From Thiobacillus sp. UBA3361 (GTDB taxonomy: Bacteria; Pseudomonadota; Gammaproteobacteria; Burkholderiales; Thiobacillaceae): DNA of 64,000 bases. Positions 26,001 to 34,354 of the stretch are shown here, piece by piece. The position numbers and the translations under genes were made by a program. Under the pieces are notes generated by a model. It worked only from the letters and a program-made list of their open reading frames with translations. It did no database searches and was not told where the DNA came from. How positions within the stretch are numbered: the first letter of the stretch is position 1; each line of letters begins with the position of its first letter. Location: the NCBI GenBank assembly GCA_002360535.1, contig DEQR01000046.1, positions 71,271-135,270 on the forward strand, in the 5' to 3' direction.

Positions 26001-26186
26001 GGTGGTGTTCGCTTGTGTTGCGGATACCACCGGATTGTCTTGCGGGATGGCCCGGAACACCAGCCAAATTCAGGATGGCGATGTCCGGGTTCCAAAAACC
26101 CTACCGCGGTGGGCGTCTTGGTGCCGGTGCGGTGCCAATCCCAACGGCGGTCCGGCCAGGGCTCGGCACATGCTACCGACAGGCTC

Positions 26187-27836
26187 CTAGGCGACCCGGA
26201 AGCGGGAAATTAGCTCCTGAATCGAACGCGCCAGGACTTCCAGTTCACGAGCCGAGTCGGCGGCGGCGGCAACGTTGGCGGTATTGACTTCGACGCCCTG
26301 AGCCACCTGTTCGACCCGGCGAGCGATGTCCCGGGTGGCTGACGCCTGTTCCTGCAACGCATGGGTGATGTCGCCGACCGCGCGGGTGACTTGGTCGGCA
26401 CTCCCGCGAATGGCGGTAATGGAATCTCCGGCCCGGCTGGCCAGACGGACACCCTCATTGACTCGCTGCAATCCGGCGTCCATCTCCTGCACGGCCCGCT
26501 GGGTGCCCTGCTGAATCTTGCCGATCATGCTCGATATCTCCTGGGTGGACAGGGTTGTGCGCTCGGCCAGCTTGCGCACCTCGTCGGCCACCACGGCGAA
26601 ACCCCTGCCCTGCTCGCCGGCCCGGGCCGCTTCGATGGCGGCGTTCAGGGCCAAGAGGTTGGTCTGGTCAGCGATGTCGGTAATCACATTGATGATGCTG
26701 GATATCTGCGCGGAGTAGTTCTCCAGGTCCTTGATGGTGACCGCGTTGGCGTTGACCACTTCGGCGATGTGGGTCATCTCGCCTGCGGCTTCCTGGATGA
26801 TCCGGCCCCCGTCCAGCGACTGGGCGTCAGACCGCTCCGTCACCTCCCGTGCGGCGCGCGCGTTCTCGCCCACCTGATCAATGGAGACGGATAACTCCTC
26901 GACCGATGCGGCCATGCTGGCCGCGGCTTCGGATTGCGTGTTGCTGGCCCTGACGCTGGTGTCCGCGGCCTGGGCCAAGGCAGCTGCGGACTGATTGAGC
27001 GTGTTCACGTCGCCGCGCAAGGTACCAATGATCCTGGCCAGGCCGATGCGCATTTCCTCCAGGGCGGCGACCAATCGGGCAATCTCGTCCTTGCCCTCCG
27101 GAACGAAGCTGGCCGTCAGGTCGCCCGCAGCGATACTGACGGACTTGCGCACGCATTCGTCCAGGGGCCGCGTGATCGAGCGGGTGATGAACCAACCGAG
27201 TGCCAAACCCGTCACCATGGCGGCGGCGACGATGACGGACATGTGGACGCGGGATTCGCCCACGGTGTCGCGCAAGTTCGCCAGGGAGCCCTTGATATCC
27301 TCCTGGATCGTGGATTCCAGTTTGTCCACCTCATGGATGTAGGCGTCGAACTGGGCATCGAACTCCGCGTCGAGATGGTGGAACTCCCCCGCCGGCAGGT
27401 CTTGGCCGCGGGTCGCGTAGCGCTTGTTCAAGGTACTCTGGAAGCTGTCGAATAGCCCCATGGCCGCGGGAACCATGGCAACCGTGGACGGGTTGGTGGC
27501 CGGAAGATATCGCCCCTCGTCGTTCTCGCCGCCCTGGGCGATGACATTGAGATACCAACGCGCCTGGCTCAGCAAGGCATGTACGTTATCGATCGATTCC
27601 GCGTCGTCGCCCCCCATGATTTCCTCGAACACCAGGTGGGCCTCGGTGGTCAGCAGCTTGGACTCCATGACCGCATCCACCAAGGGCGCCGCGGATTCCC
27701 CGACATAAATGCCGTTGTCGCCCACCCGTTGCGTGAAGTAGATGGCCAGAACCCCGGTGGCCAGGGTGATCAGGGCCGCGCCCAGGAAGGCCCCGTATAG
27801 ACGCTGACCGATACTGAAATTGTTGAGTAGCTGCAT
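26187..27836 (-). CDS. Methyl-accepting chemotaxis protein
   Basis: This 549-residue protein has an N-terminal membrane segment at about 12-34, a periplasmic helical sensor of about 160 residues (EAHLVFEEIMGGDDAESIDN), a second segment at about 198-217, a HAMP region (RSITRPLDECVRKSVSIAAGDL), then a cytoplasmic signalling domain. The highly conserved tip is intact (IADQTNLLALNAAIEAARAGE, GFAVVADEVRKLAERT). The ligand is unknown. No other chemotaxis gene is nearby. It stands between the phosphofructokinase and the malyl-CoA lyase genes, all on the minus strand. Confidence 0.95.
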   Translation of the reverse strand: MQLLNNFSIGQRLYGAFLGAALITLATGVLAIYFTQRVGDNGIYVGESAAPLVDAVMESKLLTTEAHLVFEEIMGGDDAESIDNVHALLSQARWYLNVIAQGGENDEGRYLPATNPSTVAMVPAAMGLFDSFQSTLNKRYATRGQDLPAGEFHHLDAEFDAQFDAYIHEVDKLESTIQEDIKGSLANLRDTVGESRVHMSVIVAAAMVTGLALGWFITRSITRPLDECVRKSVSIAAGDLTASFVPEGKDEIARLVAALEEMRIGLARIIGTLRGDVNTLNQSAAALAQAADTSVRASNTQSEAAASMAASVEELSVSIDQVGENARAAREVTERSDAQSLDGGRIIQEAAGEMTHIAEVVNANAVTIKDLENYSAQISSIINVITDIADQTNLLALNAAIEAARAGEQGRGFAVVADEVRKLAERTTLSTQEISSMIGKIQQGTQRAVQEMDAGLQRVNEGVRLASRAGDSITAIRGSADQVTRAVGDITHALQEQASATRDIARRVEQVAQGVEVNTANVAAAADSARELEVLARSIQELISRFRVA

Positions 27837-27942
27837 TGAACGCCCCGCTTCGGAATGGGTGAGTAGGGCGGGGCACCCCCGAATGTCCCGATATCGTCAC
27901 TCACGGGGAAAGGTTTAGGGGTAAAACCTCAATGCGCGCAAC

Positions 27943-28932
27943 TCAGAAGAAGGCCGACTCCGCAGCCTCGGGAAGCTTTACGCCCGTGACCCGCGCCTTT
28001 TGCAGCAATTCCCAGTAGTAGCGGTAGGTGGCCCGGTCGTGCAGCTCTCCGGCATGCTGGATAGGACCCCAGTCCGCCCGCTGGGCGGCCAGCAGGATGG
28101 CGGCGCCGCTTTCCACCTCGGAATGGTCGGGCTTCATGGCGTCGACGATGGGCTGGATTTGCGTCGGGTAGATGCTCCACTGGCGCAGGAAGCCGAACTC
28201 CATGTGCGCCCGCCGCGCGTCGGCGTAAGCGGCGTAGGGGTTCTTCAGGTCCAGGGTGACGTTGTGGGCGGGGATCAGGCCGTTGGCCAGGGCCGCCGCC
28301 ACCACCTCGGTCTTGGCGCGGGCGATGAGCCGGTGCTCGAACTGGCCGGGGCTGCGCATGGCGCTGGCGGGGATGGCGCCGTGATGGCCGGAGACGAAAT
28401 CCATCAGGCCGAAGTCCAGCACCTGCAGCCAGGGCAGTTGGGCGATGCGGTGCACATCGCGCAGGGCTCCATGGGTCTCGATCAGCACGTGGATGGGGAG
28501 CTCCCGCCGGATGCCATGCTGGGCGGCCACCGCCTGGATGTAGGCGATTTGCTCGGCGGTGTGGTCTGCGCAGGTGGTCTTGGGCAGGGTGATATAGGCG
28601 ACGATCTCCCCGAGGGAGGGCACCAGGATGTCCACGTCCTGCTTCCAGGCCACGTGGCTGTAGTCGTGGATGCGCGCGCCGGCCATGCGGTGCTTGTTGG
28701 CCTCGGAATTCAGCGCACGGACGATCATCTCGGCATGCTCCCGCTCCCGGCCGGCGGGGGCGCCGTCCTCGCAGTCGCAGGTGATGTCGAAAATAGGACC
28801 CAGCCTGTCCTGCAACTCCAGGGCCTTGAGGATCAGCTTTTCGCTGCCGGCGAAGTGCTCGCAGGCGGGCAGGATAGGGAAGGGCTTCTCGCCGGCGAAC
28901 AGGGCGGCGCTGGGGTGGACGGCTTCGGTCAA
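27943..28932 (-). CDS. mcl: L-malyl-CoA/beta-methylmalyl-CoA lyase (Chloroflexus type)
   Basis: This 329-residue protein belongs to the HpcH/CitE aldolase superfamily. The metal-binding and CoA-site segments are visible: DITCDCEDGAPAGRE, PIHVLIETHGALRDV, LDFGLMDFVSGHHGAIPASAM, and a long C-terminal segment ADWGPIQHAGELHDRATYRYYW. This layout is that of the malyl-CoA lyase of the 3-hydroxypropionate bi-cycle. It joins glyoxylate to propionyl-CoA or acetyl-CoA, or splits the products. The neighbouring mesaconyl-CoA hydratase would take beta-methylmalyl-CoA further. A repeat-rich gap separates the two genes. Confidence 0.88.
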   Translation of the reverse strand: MTEAVHPSAALFAGEKPFPILPACEHFAGSEKLILKALELQDRLGPIFDITCDCEDGAPAGREREHAEMIVRALNSEANKHRMAGARIHDYSHVAWKQDVDILVPSLGEIVAYITLPKTTCADHTAEQIAYIQAVAAQHGIRRELPIHVLIETHGALRDVHRIAQLPWLQVLDFGLMDFVSGHHGAIPASAMRSPGQFEHRLIARAKTEVVAAALANGLIPAHNVTLDLKNPYAAYADARRAHMEFGFLRQWSIYPTQIQPIVDAMKPDHSEVESGAAILLAAQRADWGPIQHAGELHDRATYRYYWELLQKARVTGVKLPEAAESAFF

Positions 28933-28979
28933 TGGGGTCTCCTGGAAATGGAGGGAGTGGTTTGTGGCGTCCGGCGGTT

Positions 28980-29078
28980 AAATCCCCCCTGCCCCCCTTT
29001 GGAAAAGGGGGGCGCTGGCACGCGGGCGGCATTACGCAACTGTCCCCCCCTTTGGAAAAGGGGGGCCAGGGGGGATTC
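28980..29078. repeat. Composite C-rich inverted repeat between mcl and mch
   Basis: Two hairpins of the form CCCCCCTTTGGAAAAGGGGGG lie at 28992-29012 and 29044-29065. The outer sequences AATCCCCCCTG and CCAGGGGGGATT are complementary, so the whole block can also pair as one. A third weaker C-run/G-run pair follows near 29110-29145. It resembles dispersed REP-like elements and not a gene. Confidence 0.75.
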
Positions 29079-29173
29079 GAGACGCTCGCGAATGGAATAG
29101 ACCGCTTTACTCCCCCTCAATCCCCTGTTGATAAAGGGGGAGGCTGGTCCGTGGGAAGGCGCGCGTGGGGACT

Positions 29174-30247
29174 TCATGGCGTACACCGCCTCGGCATCAG
29201 CACGGTGTAATCCAAATCCAGCACCACATTCGGGTGGTACTTGCGCTTGCCCTCCGTCTCGACGATGGGCTCGGCCAGTTCCCCCGGGGTCAGGTTCCTC
29301 AGCCCCACCAGACGCAACCGCAGGGCACCGATGTCGTTCCGGCCGGGCAGTTCCCAGCTCGCCTTCACCTGGGTGAACGCGTACAGGGTGTCTCCCGCCA
29401 GGGTGGGGTTGGCGTGCGCGCCGCCGTTGATGGCGGCGATGGCCAGCACGTTCTCCAGGCCCTCGAAGCTCAGGGCGCGGCACACCGAAATGACGTGCCC
29501 GCCATAGACCAGGCGCCGGCCGAACTGGGAGCCGGCCATCAGGGCGGCGTCGAAGTGCAGGCGGGCGTTGTTCTGGTAAAGGCGCGTGGCCAGGGTGTGG
29601 TCGGTCTCGTCCAGGGTCATGCCGGCCGGGTGGTCGATGCGCTCGCCGAGGGCGTAGTCTTCCCACAGCCAGGGGCCGCCGGTGAGTTGCGTTTCAAAAC
29701 CGTGGGCGTCGAGGCATGCCGGGATGGGCAGGCGCTCCAGGGTGACGTAGGCCGGCGGCTCGGGGACGATGGGCTGCGGGGCGGGCCGGGCGCGGTCCCG
29801 CTTGTGTACCATCACCCAGCGAATCCAGGTCATCACCTCCTCGTCGTTCTGGTTCACCGCCGTGGAGCGCACCCAGACGATACCGCTCTCTCCGTTGCTG
29901 TTCTGGCGCAGGCCGATGACGGTGGATTCCGCCTTCAGGGTGTCGCCTGGGAACACCGGGCGCAGGAAGCGCACGTCGGCGTAGCCCAGGTTGGCCACCG
30001 CGTTCAGGGAGATATCGTTCACCGTCTTGCCGAAGGCCAGATGGAAGGCCAGCAGGTCGTCCAGGGGGCGATCCGGATACCCCATGGCGTGGGCCACCGG
30101 CCGCGCGGAATGCAGGATGTGCCGTGCCCCGGTCAGCGCGATGTACAGGGACTGGTCGGCCTCGCTCACCGTGCGCGGCGTGCCGTGCACCAGGGTCTGG
30201 CCCAGAGAGAAGTCCTCGAAGAAGTTGCCGTTGCCTGCCTTGTTCAT
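29174..30247 (-). CDS. mch: Mesaconyl-CoA hydratase / beta-methylmalyl-CoA dehydratase, MaoC family
   Basis: This protein has about 357 residues and two hot-dog domains. The first contains FLRPVFPGDTLKAESTV (about residues 85-101). The second has NNARLHFDAALMAGSQFGRRLVYGGHV, in which the family's hydratase-like region lies. It should interconvert beta-methylmalyl-CoA and mesaconyl-C1-CoA, the step next to Mcl. Two ATGs are close (30253 and 30247). The second has GGGG at a better distance, so the start is uncertain by two residues. The order after the C-rich repeat puts it directly upstream of mcl in transcription. Confidence 0.85.
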   Translation of the reverse strand: MNKAGNGNFFEDFSLGQTLVHGTPRTVSEADQSLYIALTGARHILHSARPVAHAMGYPDRPLDDLLAFHLAFGKTVNDISLNAVANLGYADVRFLRPVFPGDTLKAESTVIGLRQNSNGESGIVWVRSTAVNQNDEEVMTWIRWVMVHKRDRARPAPQPIVPEPPAYVTLERLPIPACLDAHGFETQLTGGPWLWEDYALGERIDHPAGMTLDETDHTLATRLYQNNARLHFDAALMAGSQFGRRLVYGGHVISVCRALSFEGLENVLAIAAINGGAHANPTLAGDTLYAFTQVKASWELPGRNDIGALRLRLVGLRNLTPGELAEPIVETEGKRKYHPNVVLDLDYTVLMPRRCTP

Positions 30248-30278
30248 GGGCATCCCCGGTTGTGACAATGACCACCCC

Positions 30279-30339
30279 GTAGGAGCGGACCCTGTCCGCG
30301 ATCTCTTCGCCCACCATCGCGGACAGGGTCCGCTCCTAC
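30279..30339. repeat. REPIN-like inverted repeat with 24-base perfect arms
   Basis: Arms at 30279-30302 and 30316-30339 are exact complements of 24 bases, beginning GTAGGAGCGGACCCTGTCC, around a 13-base loop. GTAGGAGCGG is the head sequence of REP elements well known in Pseudomonas and relatives, which are moved by RAYT-type transposases. No such transposase gene is in the window. It lies between the citE-like and mch genes and could act as a terminator-like structure. Confidence 0.88.
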
Positions 30340-30350
30340 ATGCAGCGTAT

Positions 30351-31232
30351 TCATGCGCCTCCGCCCCAGCATTGCTGGATCATGTCGTGAATCATCAGGG
30401 TACGCTTGGCGGCCTCCAGGTGCATGCTCTCGATGAGCCGGCCGTCCACCACTGCCACGCCGCTGCCGGCGCGATTGGCGTCGGCCAGGGCCTCGATCAC
30501 CCGCTGCGCCATCTGGACACTGGCCGGGCGTGGAGTGAAGGCGTCGTTGGCGTAGGGAATCTGGAACGGGTGGATCAGGCTCTTGCCGTCGAAGCCCAGG
30601 TCGCGGGCCATGCGGCAGGCGTATTCGAAGGACTCCATGTCCTTCAGGTCCAGGTGGATGCCGTCAATGATGGCCAGGTCGTGGGCCCGGGCCGCCAGCA
30701 GGCATTGGGACAGGCTGTGCAGCAGGGCCACCCGGTCCTGGGTGATGCGGGCATGCAGCTCGTTGGTCAGGTCCGAGCTGCCCATGACCAGGCAGGCGAT
30801 GCGCTCCGAGGCGCCGGCGATCTCCTCGGCGCGCAGGATGGCCAGCGGCGTCTCCATCAGGACCATGACCGGCAGGTGGCCGCCGCCTGCCGCGTCCAGG
30901 GCGTCCAGGGCGTCCAGCACGTCCTGGCGCTTTTCGATCTTGGGGAACAGCACCGCGTCGATGCCGGTGTTGGCCACCGCCGCCAGGTCTTCCCGGCCCC
31001 AGGGAGTGTTCAGTGCATTAACCCGAACCACCAACTCCCGGCAGCCGAAGTCGGCCTCCTCCAAGGCGTTCAGGATGTTGCGCCGGGCCTCCGCCTTGCG
31101 CTCCGGCAGCACCGAGTCCTCCAGGTCGAAGATCAGGCTGTCGGATTGCAGCGTGCGGCCCTTTGCCAGGAAGCGCGGCACGCAGGCCGGCACGTAGAGC
31201 ATGGAACGGCGGGGGCGGTAGTGGGGGCGCAT
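30351..31232 (-). CDS. HpcH/CitE-family acyl-CoA lyase, possibly (S)-citramalyl-CoA lyase
   Basis: This 293-residue protein has typical CitE-family segments: RSMLYVPACVPRFLAKG, DSLIFDLEDSVLPERKAEAR, VNALNTPWGREDL, FPKIEKRQDV, VMVLMETPLAIL, and the C-terminal GKSLIHPFQIPYANDAF. Members split citramalyl-CoA to pyruvate and acetyl-CoA or act on malyl-CoA. Citramalyl-CoA cleavage would be the last step of the glyoxylate/propionyl-CoA route suggested by the neighbours. The exact substrate is inferred. It lies 12 bases after the acyl-CoA ligase gene in transcription order. Confidence 0.85.
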   Translation of the reverse strand: MRPHYRPRRSMLYVPACVPRFLAKGRTLQSDSLIFDLEDSVLPERKAEARRNILNALEEADFGCRELVVRVNALNTPWGREDLAAVANTGIDAVLFPKIEKRQDVLDALDALDAAGGGHLPVMVLMETPLAILRAEEIAGASERIACLVMGSSDLTNELHARITQDRVALLHSLSQCLLAARAHDLAIIDGIHLDLKDMESFEYACRMARDLGFDGKSLIHPFQIPYANDAFTPRPASVQMAQRVIEALADANRAGSGVAVVDGRLIESMHLEAAKRTLMIHDMIQQCWGGGA

Positions 31233-31244
31233 GGGCCGGCTCCG

Positions 31245-32900
31245 TCAGTTGCCCGACCGGGTCCTGGCCAGACCCGGTTCCAGCCTGGTGCGGATCACCT
31301 TGCCATTCTTGGTGCGGGGGTAGTCGTCCACCAGATAGACGATCTTGGGGGCCTTGTAGGCGGCCAGATGCGCTCGCCCGAAGGCGGCCAGCTCGTCGGC
31401 CGTGACCTGGCTGCCGGGGTGCGGCACCACGTAGGCGGTGACCAGCACCTTGTCCTTGTCCAGTTCCTCGCCGGTGGCGGCGCAGTCGGCCACCGCCGGG
31501 TGGGTCTTGAGCACCCGCTCGATCTCGTGGGGCGAGACCCGGTAGCCAAAGGAGTTGATGATGTCGTCCTTGCGGCCCAGGAACCACAGGTAGCCGTCGG
31601 CGTCCAGGCGGGCGTAGTCGCCGGTGAGGAACCAGCCGCCGCGGAAGGCCTTGGCGGTCTCCTCGGGCAGGTTCCAGTAGCGCATGAACAGGCCCGGGTC
31701 GTCGGCCGGGATGCAGATCATGCCCTCCTCCCCGGTGGGCACCTCGGCCAGGGTGTCCGGGTCCAGCAGCTTCACGCCGTGGCCGGGCTGGGGGAAGCCC
31801 GCCGAGCCGGGGCGGATAGGGCGGAACTTGTTTTCCGACAAGTAATAGGAGCACTCGGACATGCCCACCGCTTCGTAGATCTCCATGCCGAAGCGGTCCT
31901 TCCACAGGCCCAGCATCTCGTCCGACAGGTGCTCGCCGGCGCTCATGCAGTGGCGCAGGGCGGGCACGTCGGCGCCGGTGGCGGCGGTCTTCTGCAGGAT
32001 CTGGCGATAGATGGTGGGCACGCCGATGAAGATGGTGGCGGCGTGCCTGGCCATCAGCCGAATCCAGCCGGCGGCGTCGTTCTTCCCCTCGTGGACGATG
32101 ACCGTCTTGCCCCGGTACAGGGGGTCCATGAGGCCCGAGCCCAGCACGTAGGTCCAGTTGAACTTGCCGGAGTGGAGGATGCGGTCGCCTTCCGGATGGA
32201 AATCAAACCAGTAATGGGCCGCCGGCTCCCGGCCGATCATGGCCCGGTGGGCGTGCAGCACGCCCTTGGGGTAGCCGGTGGTGCCGGAGGTGTAGACCAG
32301 GTAGGCGGCATCGTCGGCGCGGCTCTTGTGGGGCTGGGACCAGGTCGCGATCCGGTCGAGCGACTGGTCCAGATCCAGCACGGTCACGGTACCCTCTCCC
32401 CCGGCCCCTCCCCCGCTCGCGGGGGAGGGGGGAAGATCGCCCGGGCCGGCCAGTAGCACGTGTTTCAGGCCCTCCAGCCCGGCCAGCCGGTTCTTCAGCC
32501 CCGCCCACATGGCCTTGTCGGTGACCAGCACCGTGGCGCCGGAGTCCTTGGCCAGATAGACCACCTCCTCGGCGGTGAGCAGGGTGGAGGTGGGCACGGC
32601 GATGGCGCCCCGCTTCATGGCGCCGAAGAAGGCGGTGGGGTAGGCCAGGGAGTTGGGCAGGCGGATCAGCACCCGGTCCTCCAGCTTCACCCCCAGGTCC
32701 CGCAGCAGTTGGGCGAATCGGCTGGTGGCCTGGGCCAGGTCGCGGTAGGTGGCGGTGGCCGTGCCCAGGGCGTCGTCCTCCACGATCATGGCGATCTGGT
32801 CGGCGTGAGGCGTTTCCAGGTGGGCGTCTGTGCAGGCCACGCCGATGTTGAAGTATTCGGGGATGTCCCAGGTCCAGTCGGGGAAGGGGGGGAAGGGCAT
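31245..32900 (-). CDS. AMP-forming acyl-CoA ligase with in-frame repeat insertion
   Basis: This 551-residue enzyme forms an acyl-CoA through an acyl-adenylate. The start at 32900 was chosen because AGGAG precedes it; the upstream extension lies in a repeat. Adenylate-forming motifs are intact: YTSGTTGYPKGV, GWFLTGDYARLDADGYLWFLGRKDDIIN and the catalytic Lys in PRTKNGKVIR. The style is that of the benzoate-CoA ligase group. Residues about 153-171 (PPSPASGGGAGGEG) are coded by a GC-rich hairpin repeat at 32405-32430 that has entered the gene without breaking the frame. The acid substrate is unknown. Mesaconate, acrylate or another short acid would fit the neighbours. Confidence 0.88.
   Translation of the reverse strand: MPFPPFPDWTWDIPEYFNIGVACTDAHLETPHADQIAMIVEDDALGTATATYRDLAQATSRFAQLLRDLGVKLEDRVLIRLPNSLAYPTAFFGAMKRGAIAVPTSTLLTAEEVVYLAKDSGATVLVTDKAMWAGLKNRLAGLEGLKHVLLAGPGDLPPSPASGGGAGGEGTVTVLDLDQSLDRIATWSQPHKSRADDAAYLVYTSGTTGYPKGVLHAHRAMIGREPAAHYWFDFHPEGDRILHSGKFNWTYVLGSGLMDPLYRGKTVIVHEGKNDAAGWIRLMARHAATIFIGVPTIYRQILQKTAATGADVPALRHCMSAGEHLSDEMLGLWKDRFGMEIYEAVGMSECSYYLSENKFRPIRPGSAGFPQPGHGVKLLDPDTLAEVPTGEEGMICIPADDPGLFMRYWNLPEETAKAFRGGWFLTGDYARLDADGYLWFLGRKDDIINSFGYRVSPHEIERVLKTHPAVADCAATGEELDKDKVLVTAYVVPHPGSQVTADELAAFGRAHLAAYKAPKIVYLVDDYPRTKNGKVIRTRLEPGLARTRSGN
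32405..32430. repeat. GC-rich hairpin repeat inside the acyl-CoA ligase gene
   Basis: CCCCTCCCCCGC and GCGGGGGAGGGG are perfect 12-base complements with loop TC. The pattern matches the intergenic copy at 7887-7912 except for one base per arm. It is flanked by further C-rich sequence (CCCTCTCCCCCGG). It codes for a Pro/Ser/Gly-rich linker in the ligase. Confidence 0.85.
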
Positions 32901-32911
32901 GCTTACTCCTG

Positions 32912-33006
32912 AAGGCCGGATACAAGATGCAAGAGGCAAGAGGCAAGGAAAGGCGCGACGCCGGGTAGCTTGTCCCCTTGCATCTTGAAGCTTGCATCTT
33001 GCCCCT
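32912..33006. repeat. CAAGATGCAAGAGGCAAG-type inverted repeat
   Basis: The left part holds CAAGATGCAAGAGGCAAGAGGCAAGG. The right part holds CTTGCATCTTG twice and CTTGCCCCTTC. The halves are complementary with mismatches. It is related in wording to the element at 23292-23400. It separates the acyl-CoA ligase from the long lyase-like gene. Confidence 0.65.
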
Positions 33007-34230
33007 TCACAGAATCACCCCATAAGGCCAGTTCTCCCGGATCACCTGGGCCGGCAGCAGGCCCAGCACCTTCAGGGCGAATGCCGTGTCGGCGTCCGAC
33101 AGCGCCCTCAAAGCATGGGCACGCAGCAGCACCTGCAAGGCCTTACCGAACATGGGCGGGTCCAGCATCTCGCCGTCGAACTTGATGGCGCCGCCCAGCA
33201 AGGCGTCCGCCTCCACCGCCGCGTCCAGGATGGCCACCGAGCGCTTGATGGCGGTGGGCGACGGGGTATAGGCCACCTTGCACAGGTGGATGTGGCTAGG
33301 GTGGATGACCTGCTTGCCGGTCAGGCCCAGGGCCGCCTCCTCGCAGGCGTGGCGGAACACCACGCGGGATTCCTCGTCGCCGTGCAAGTCCAGCCAGCGG
33401 CGGATGTCGTGCGGCTCCTGGAAGGTCTCCGGCATGCTGGCCTCGCCGATCAGCACCTCCACGCCGCCGATCACGCCCTTGCCAGCGATGCGCGCCTCGA
33501 ACAGGATCTGGTTGAGGAAGAAGCGCAGCTCCTCGGTCCAGTGCTGGGGGGTGATCTGGATGCCCATGGCCTTGGAGAAGTCGTGGATGCCGAACACCAC
33601 ATGCTTCACCGTCGGGTAGGCCATGATGTCCGGTGCCACCTTCAGGCTCTTGGGGTGCTCGATGATCGGCTGGATGGTGATGTGGCCGCCGTTCAGGCCG
33701 GTGAGCACCGCCGACAGGTCGCGGATCTCCGCCGCCCCGTAGGCCTCTCCCGCCTTGGCCAGCATGACCACGTCGATGTGCTCGGCCAGGTCCCGCACCA
33801 TGGCCATGTCGCGCTCGTACTCCTCGGTGCGGAAGGGGTTGATGCGCACCGCCACGGCGATGTCGTCCCGGTCCAGGCCGGGCAGTTCCTGGCGCAGCAG
33901 GTCCCTGGACAGGGCCTTCTGGCGGCAGCCGTCCTCCAGGTCGAACAGCAGGGTCTGGGCGTGGCAGCCCCGGGCATGCTTGCGGAAGCGCTGGGCGGCC
34001 GCCTCCAGGTCCTCATAGACACCCTGGGCCGGCGAATACTTCACCGGCGGGTAATAGAGCTGGATGCCGGGCCAGTAGTCGCCCAGCACGGCGCTGGTGA
34101 AGCCCGCCGCGCCCCGGACCGGCAGACCGCCGCCCGGTGCACCCGCGCCCCCGGCGCCCCGAAGAGGTTCCGTCCCGCCGGGCCCATCCACAACGGACGG
34201 GACCAAGGCCCGACCCGCGTTCATCGCCAT
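33007..34230 (-). CDS. Long HpcH/CitE-superfamily aldolase/lyase
   Basis: This protein has about 407 residues and is longer than the two other lyases here. Superfamily segments are visible: TLLFDLEDGCRQKAL (about 90-105), AVRINPFRTEEYERDM, HITIQPIIEHPKSLKV, HVVFGIHDFSKAMGI, and TGKQVIHPSHIHLC. The N-terminal 45 residues are Gly/Pro/Ala-rich and of uncertain reality; the start at 34230 was chosen because a GAGG lies upstream. The substrate is unknown, probably a malyl-CoA-like or hydroxyacyl-CoA compound given the surroundings. It is divergent from the acrylyl-CoA reductase gene. Confidence 0.8.
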   Translation of the reverse strand: MAMNAGRALVPSVVDGPGGTEPLRGAGGAGAPGGGLPVRGAAGFTSAVLGDYWPGIQLYYPPVKYSPAQGVYEDLEAAAQRFRKHARGCHAQTLLFDLEDGCRQKALSRDLLRQELPGLDRDDIAVAVRINPFRTEEYERDMAMVRDLAEHIDVVMLAKAGEAYGAAEIRDLSAVLTGLNGGHITIQPIIEHPKSLKVAPDIMAYPTVKHVVFGIHDFSKAMGIQITPQHWTEELRFFLNQILFEARIAGKGVIGGVEVLIGEASMPETFQEPHDIRRWLDLHGDEESRVVFRHACEEAALGLTGKQVIHPSHIHLCKVAYTPSPTAIKRSVAILDAAVEADALLGGAIKFDGEMLDPPMFGKALQVLLRAHALRALSDADTAFALKVLGLLPAQVIRENWPYGVIL

Positions 34231-34354
34231 CTCTGTTCCATCCTCTCGTCGGCCGGTCATTGCCGGCAGACATGTGTGTAATTCACTACTAAGCTAGTCG
34301 AGAATCATTTTTCGCAGTGCACAAATATTTCAAGGTCAAGGATTGAAGAAACCA

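Noticed and set aside
24180..26213. Open frame of 677 codons on the plus strand from cysG into the phosphofructokinase gene
   Set aside because: It crosses two convergent real genes out of frame and has no domain pattern.
28980..29078. Insertion sequence ends
   Set aside because: No transposase gene or target duplication was seen. The sequence is a set of nested hairpins, better treated as a REP-like repeat.
29991..32456. Open frame of 821 codons on the plus strand
   Set aside because: It is antisense across three recognisable genes (mch, citE-like, acyl-CoA ligase) and has no domain signature.
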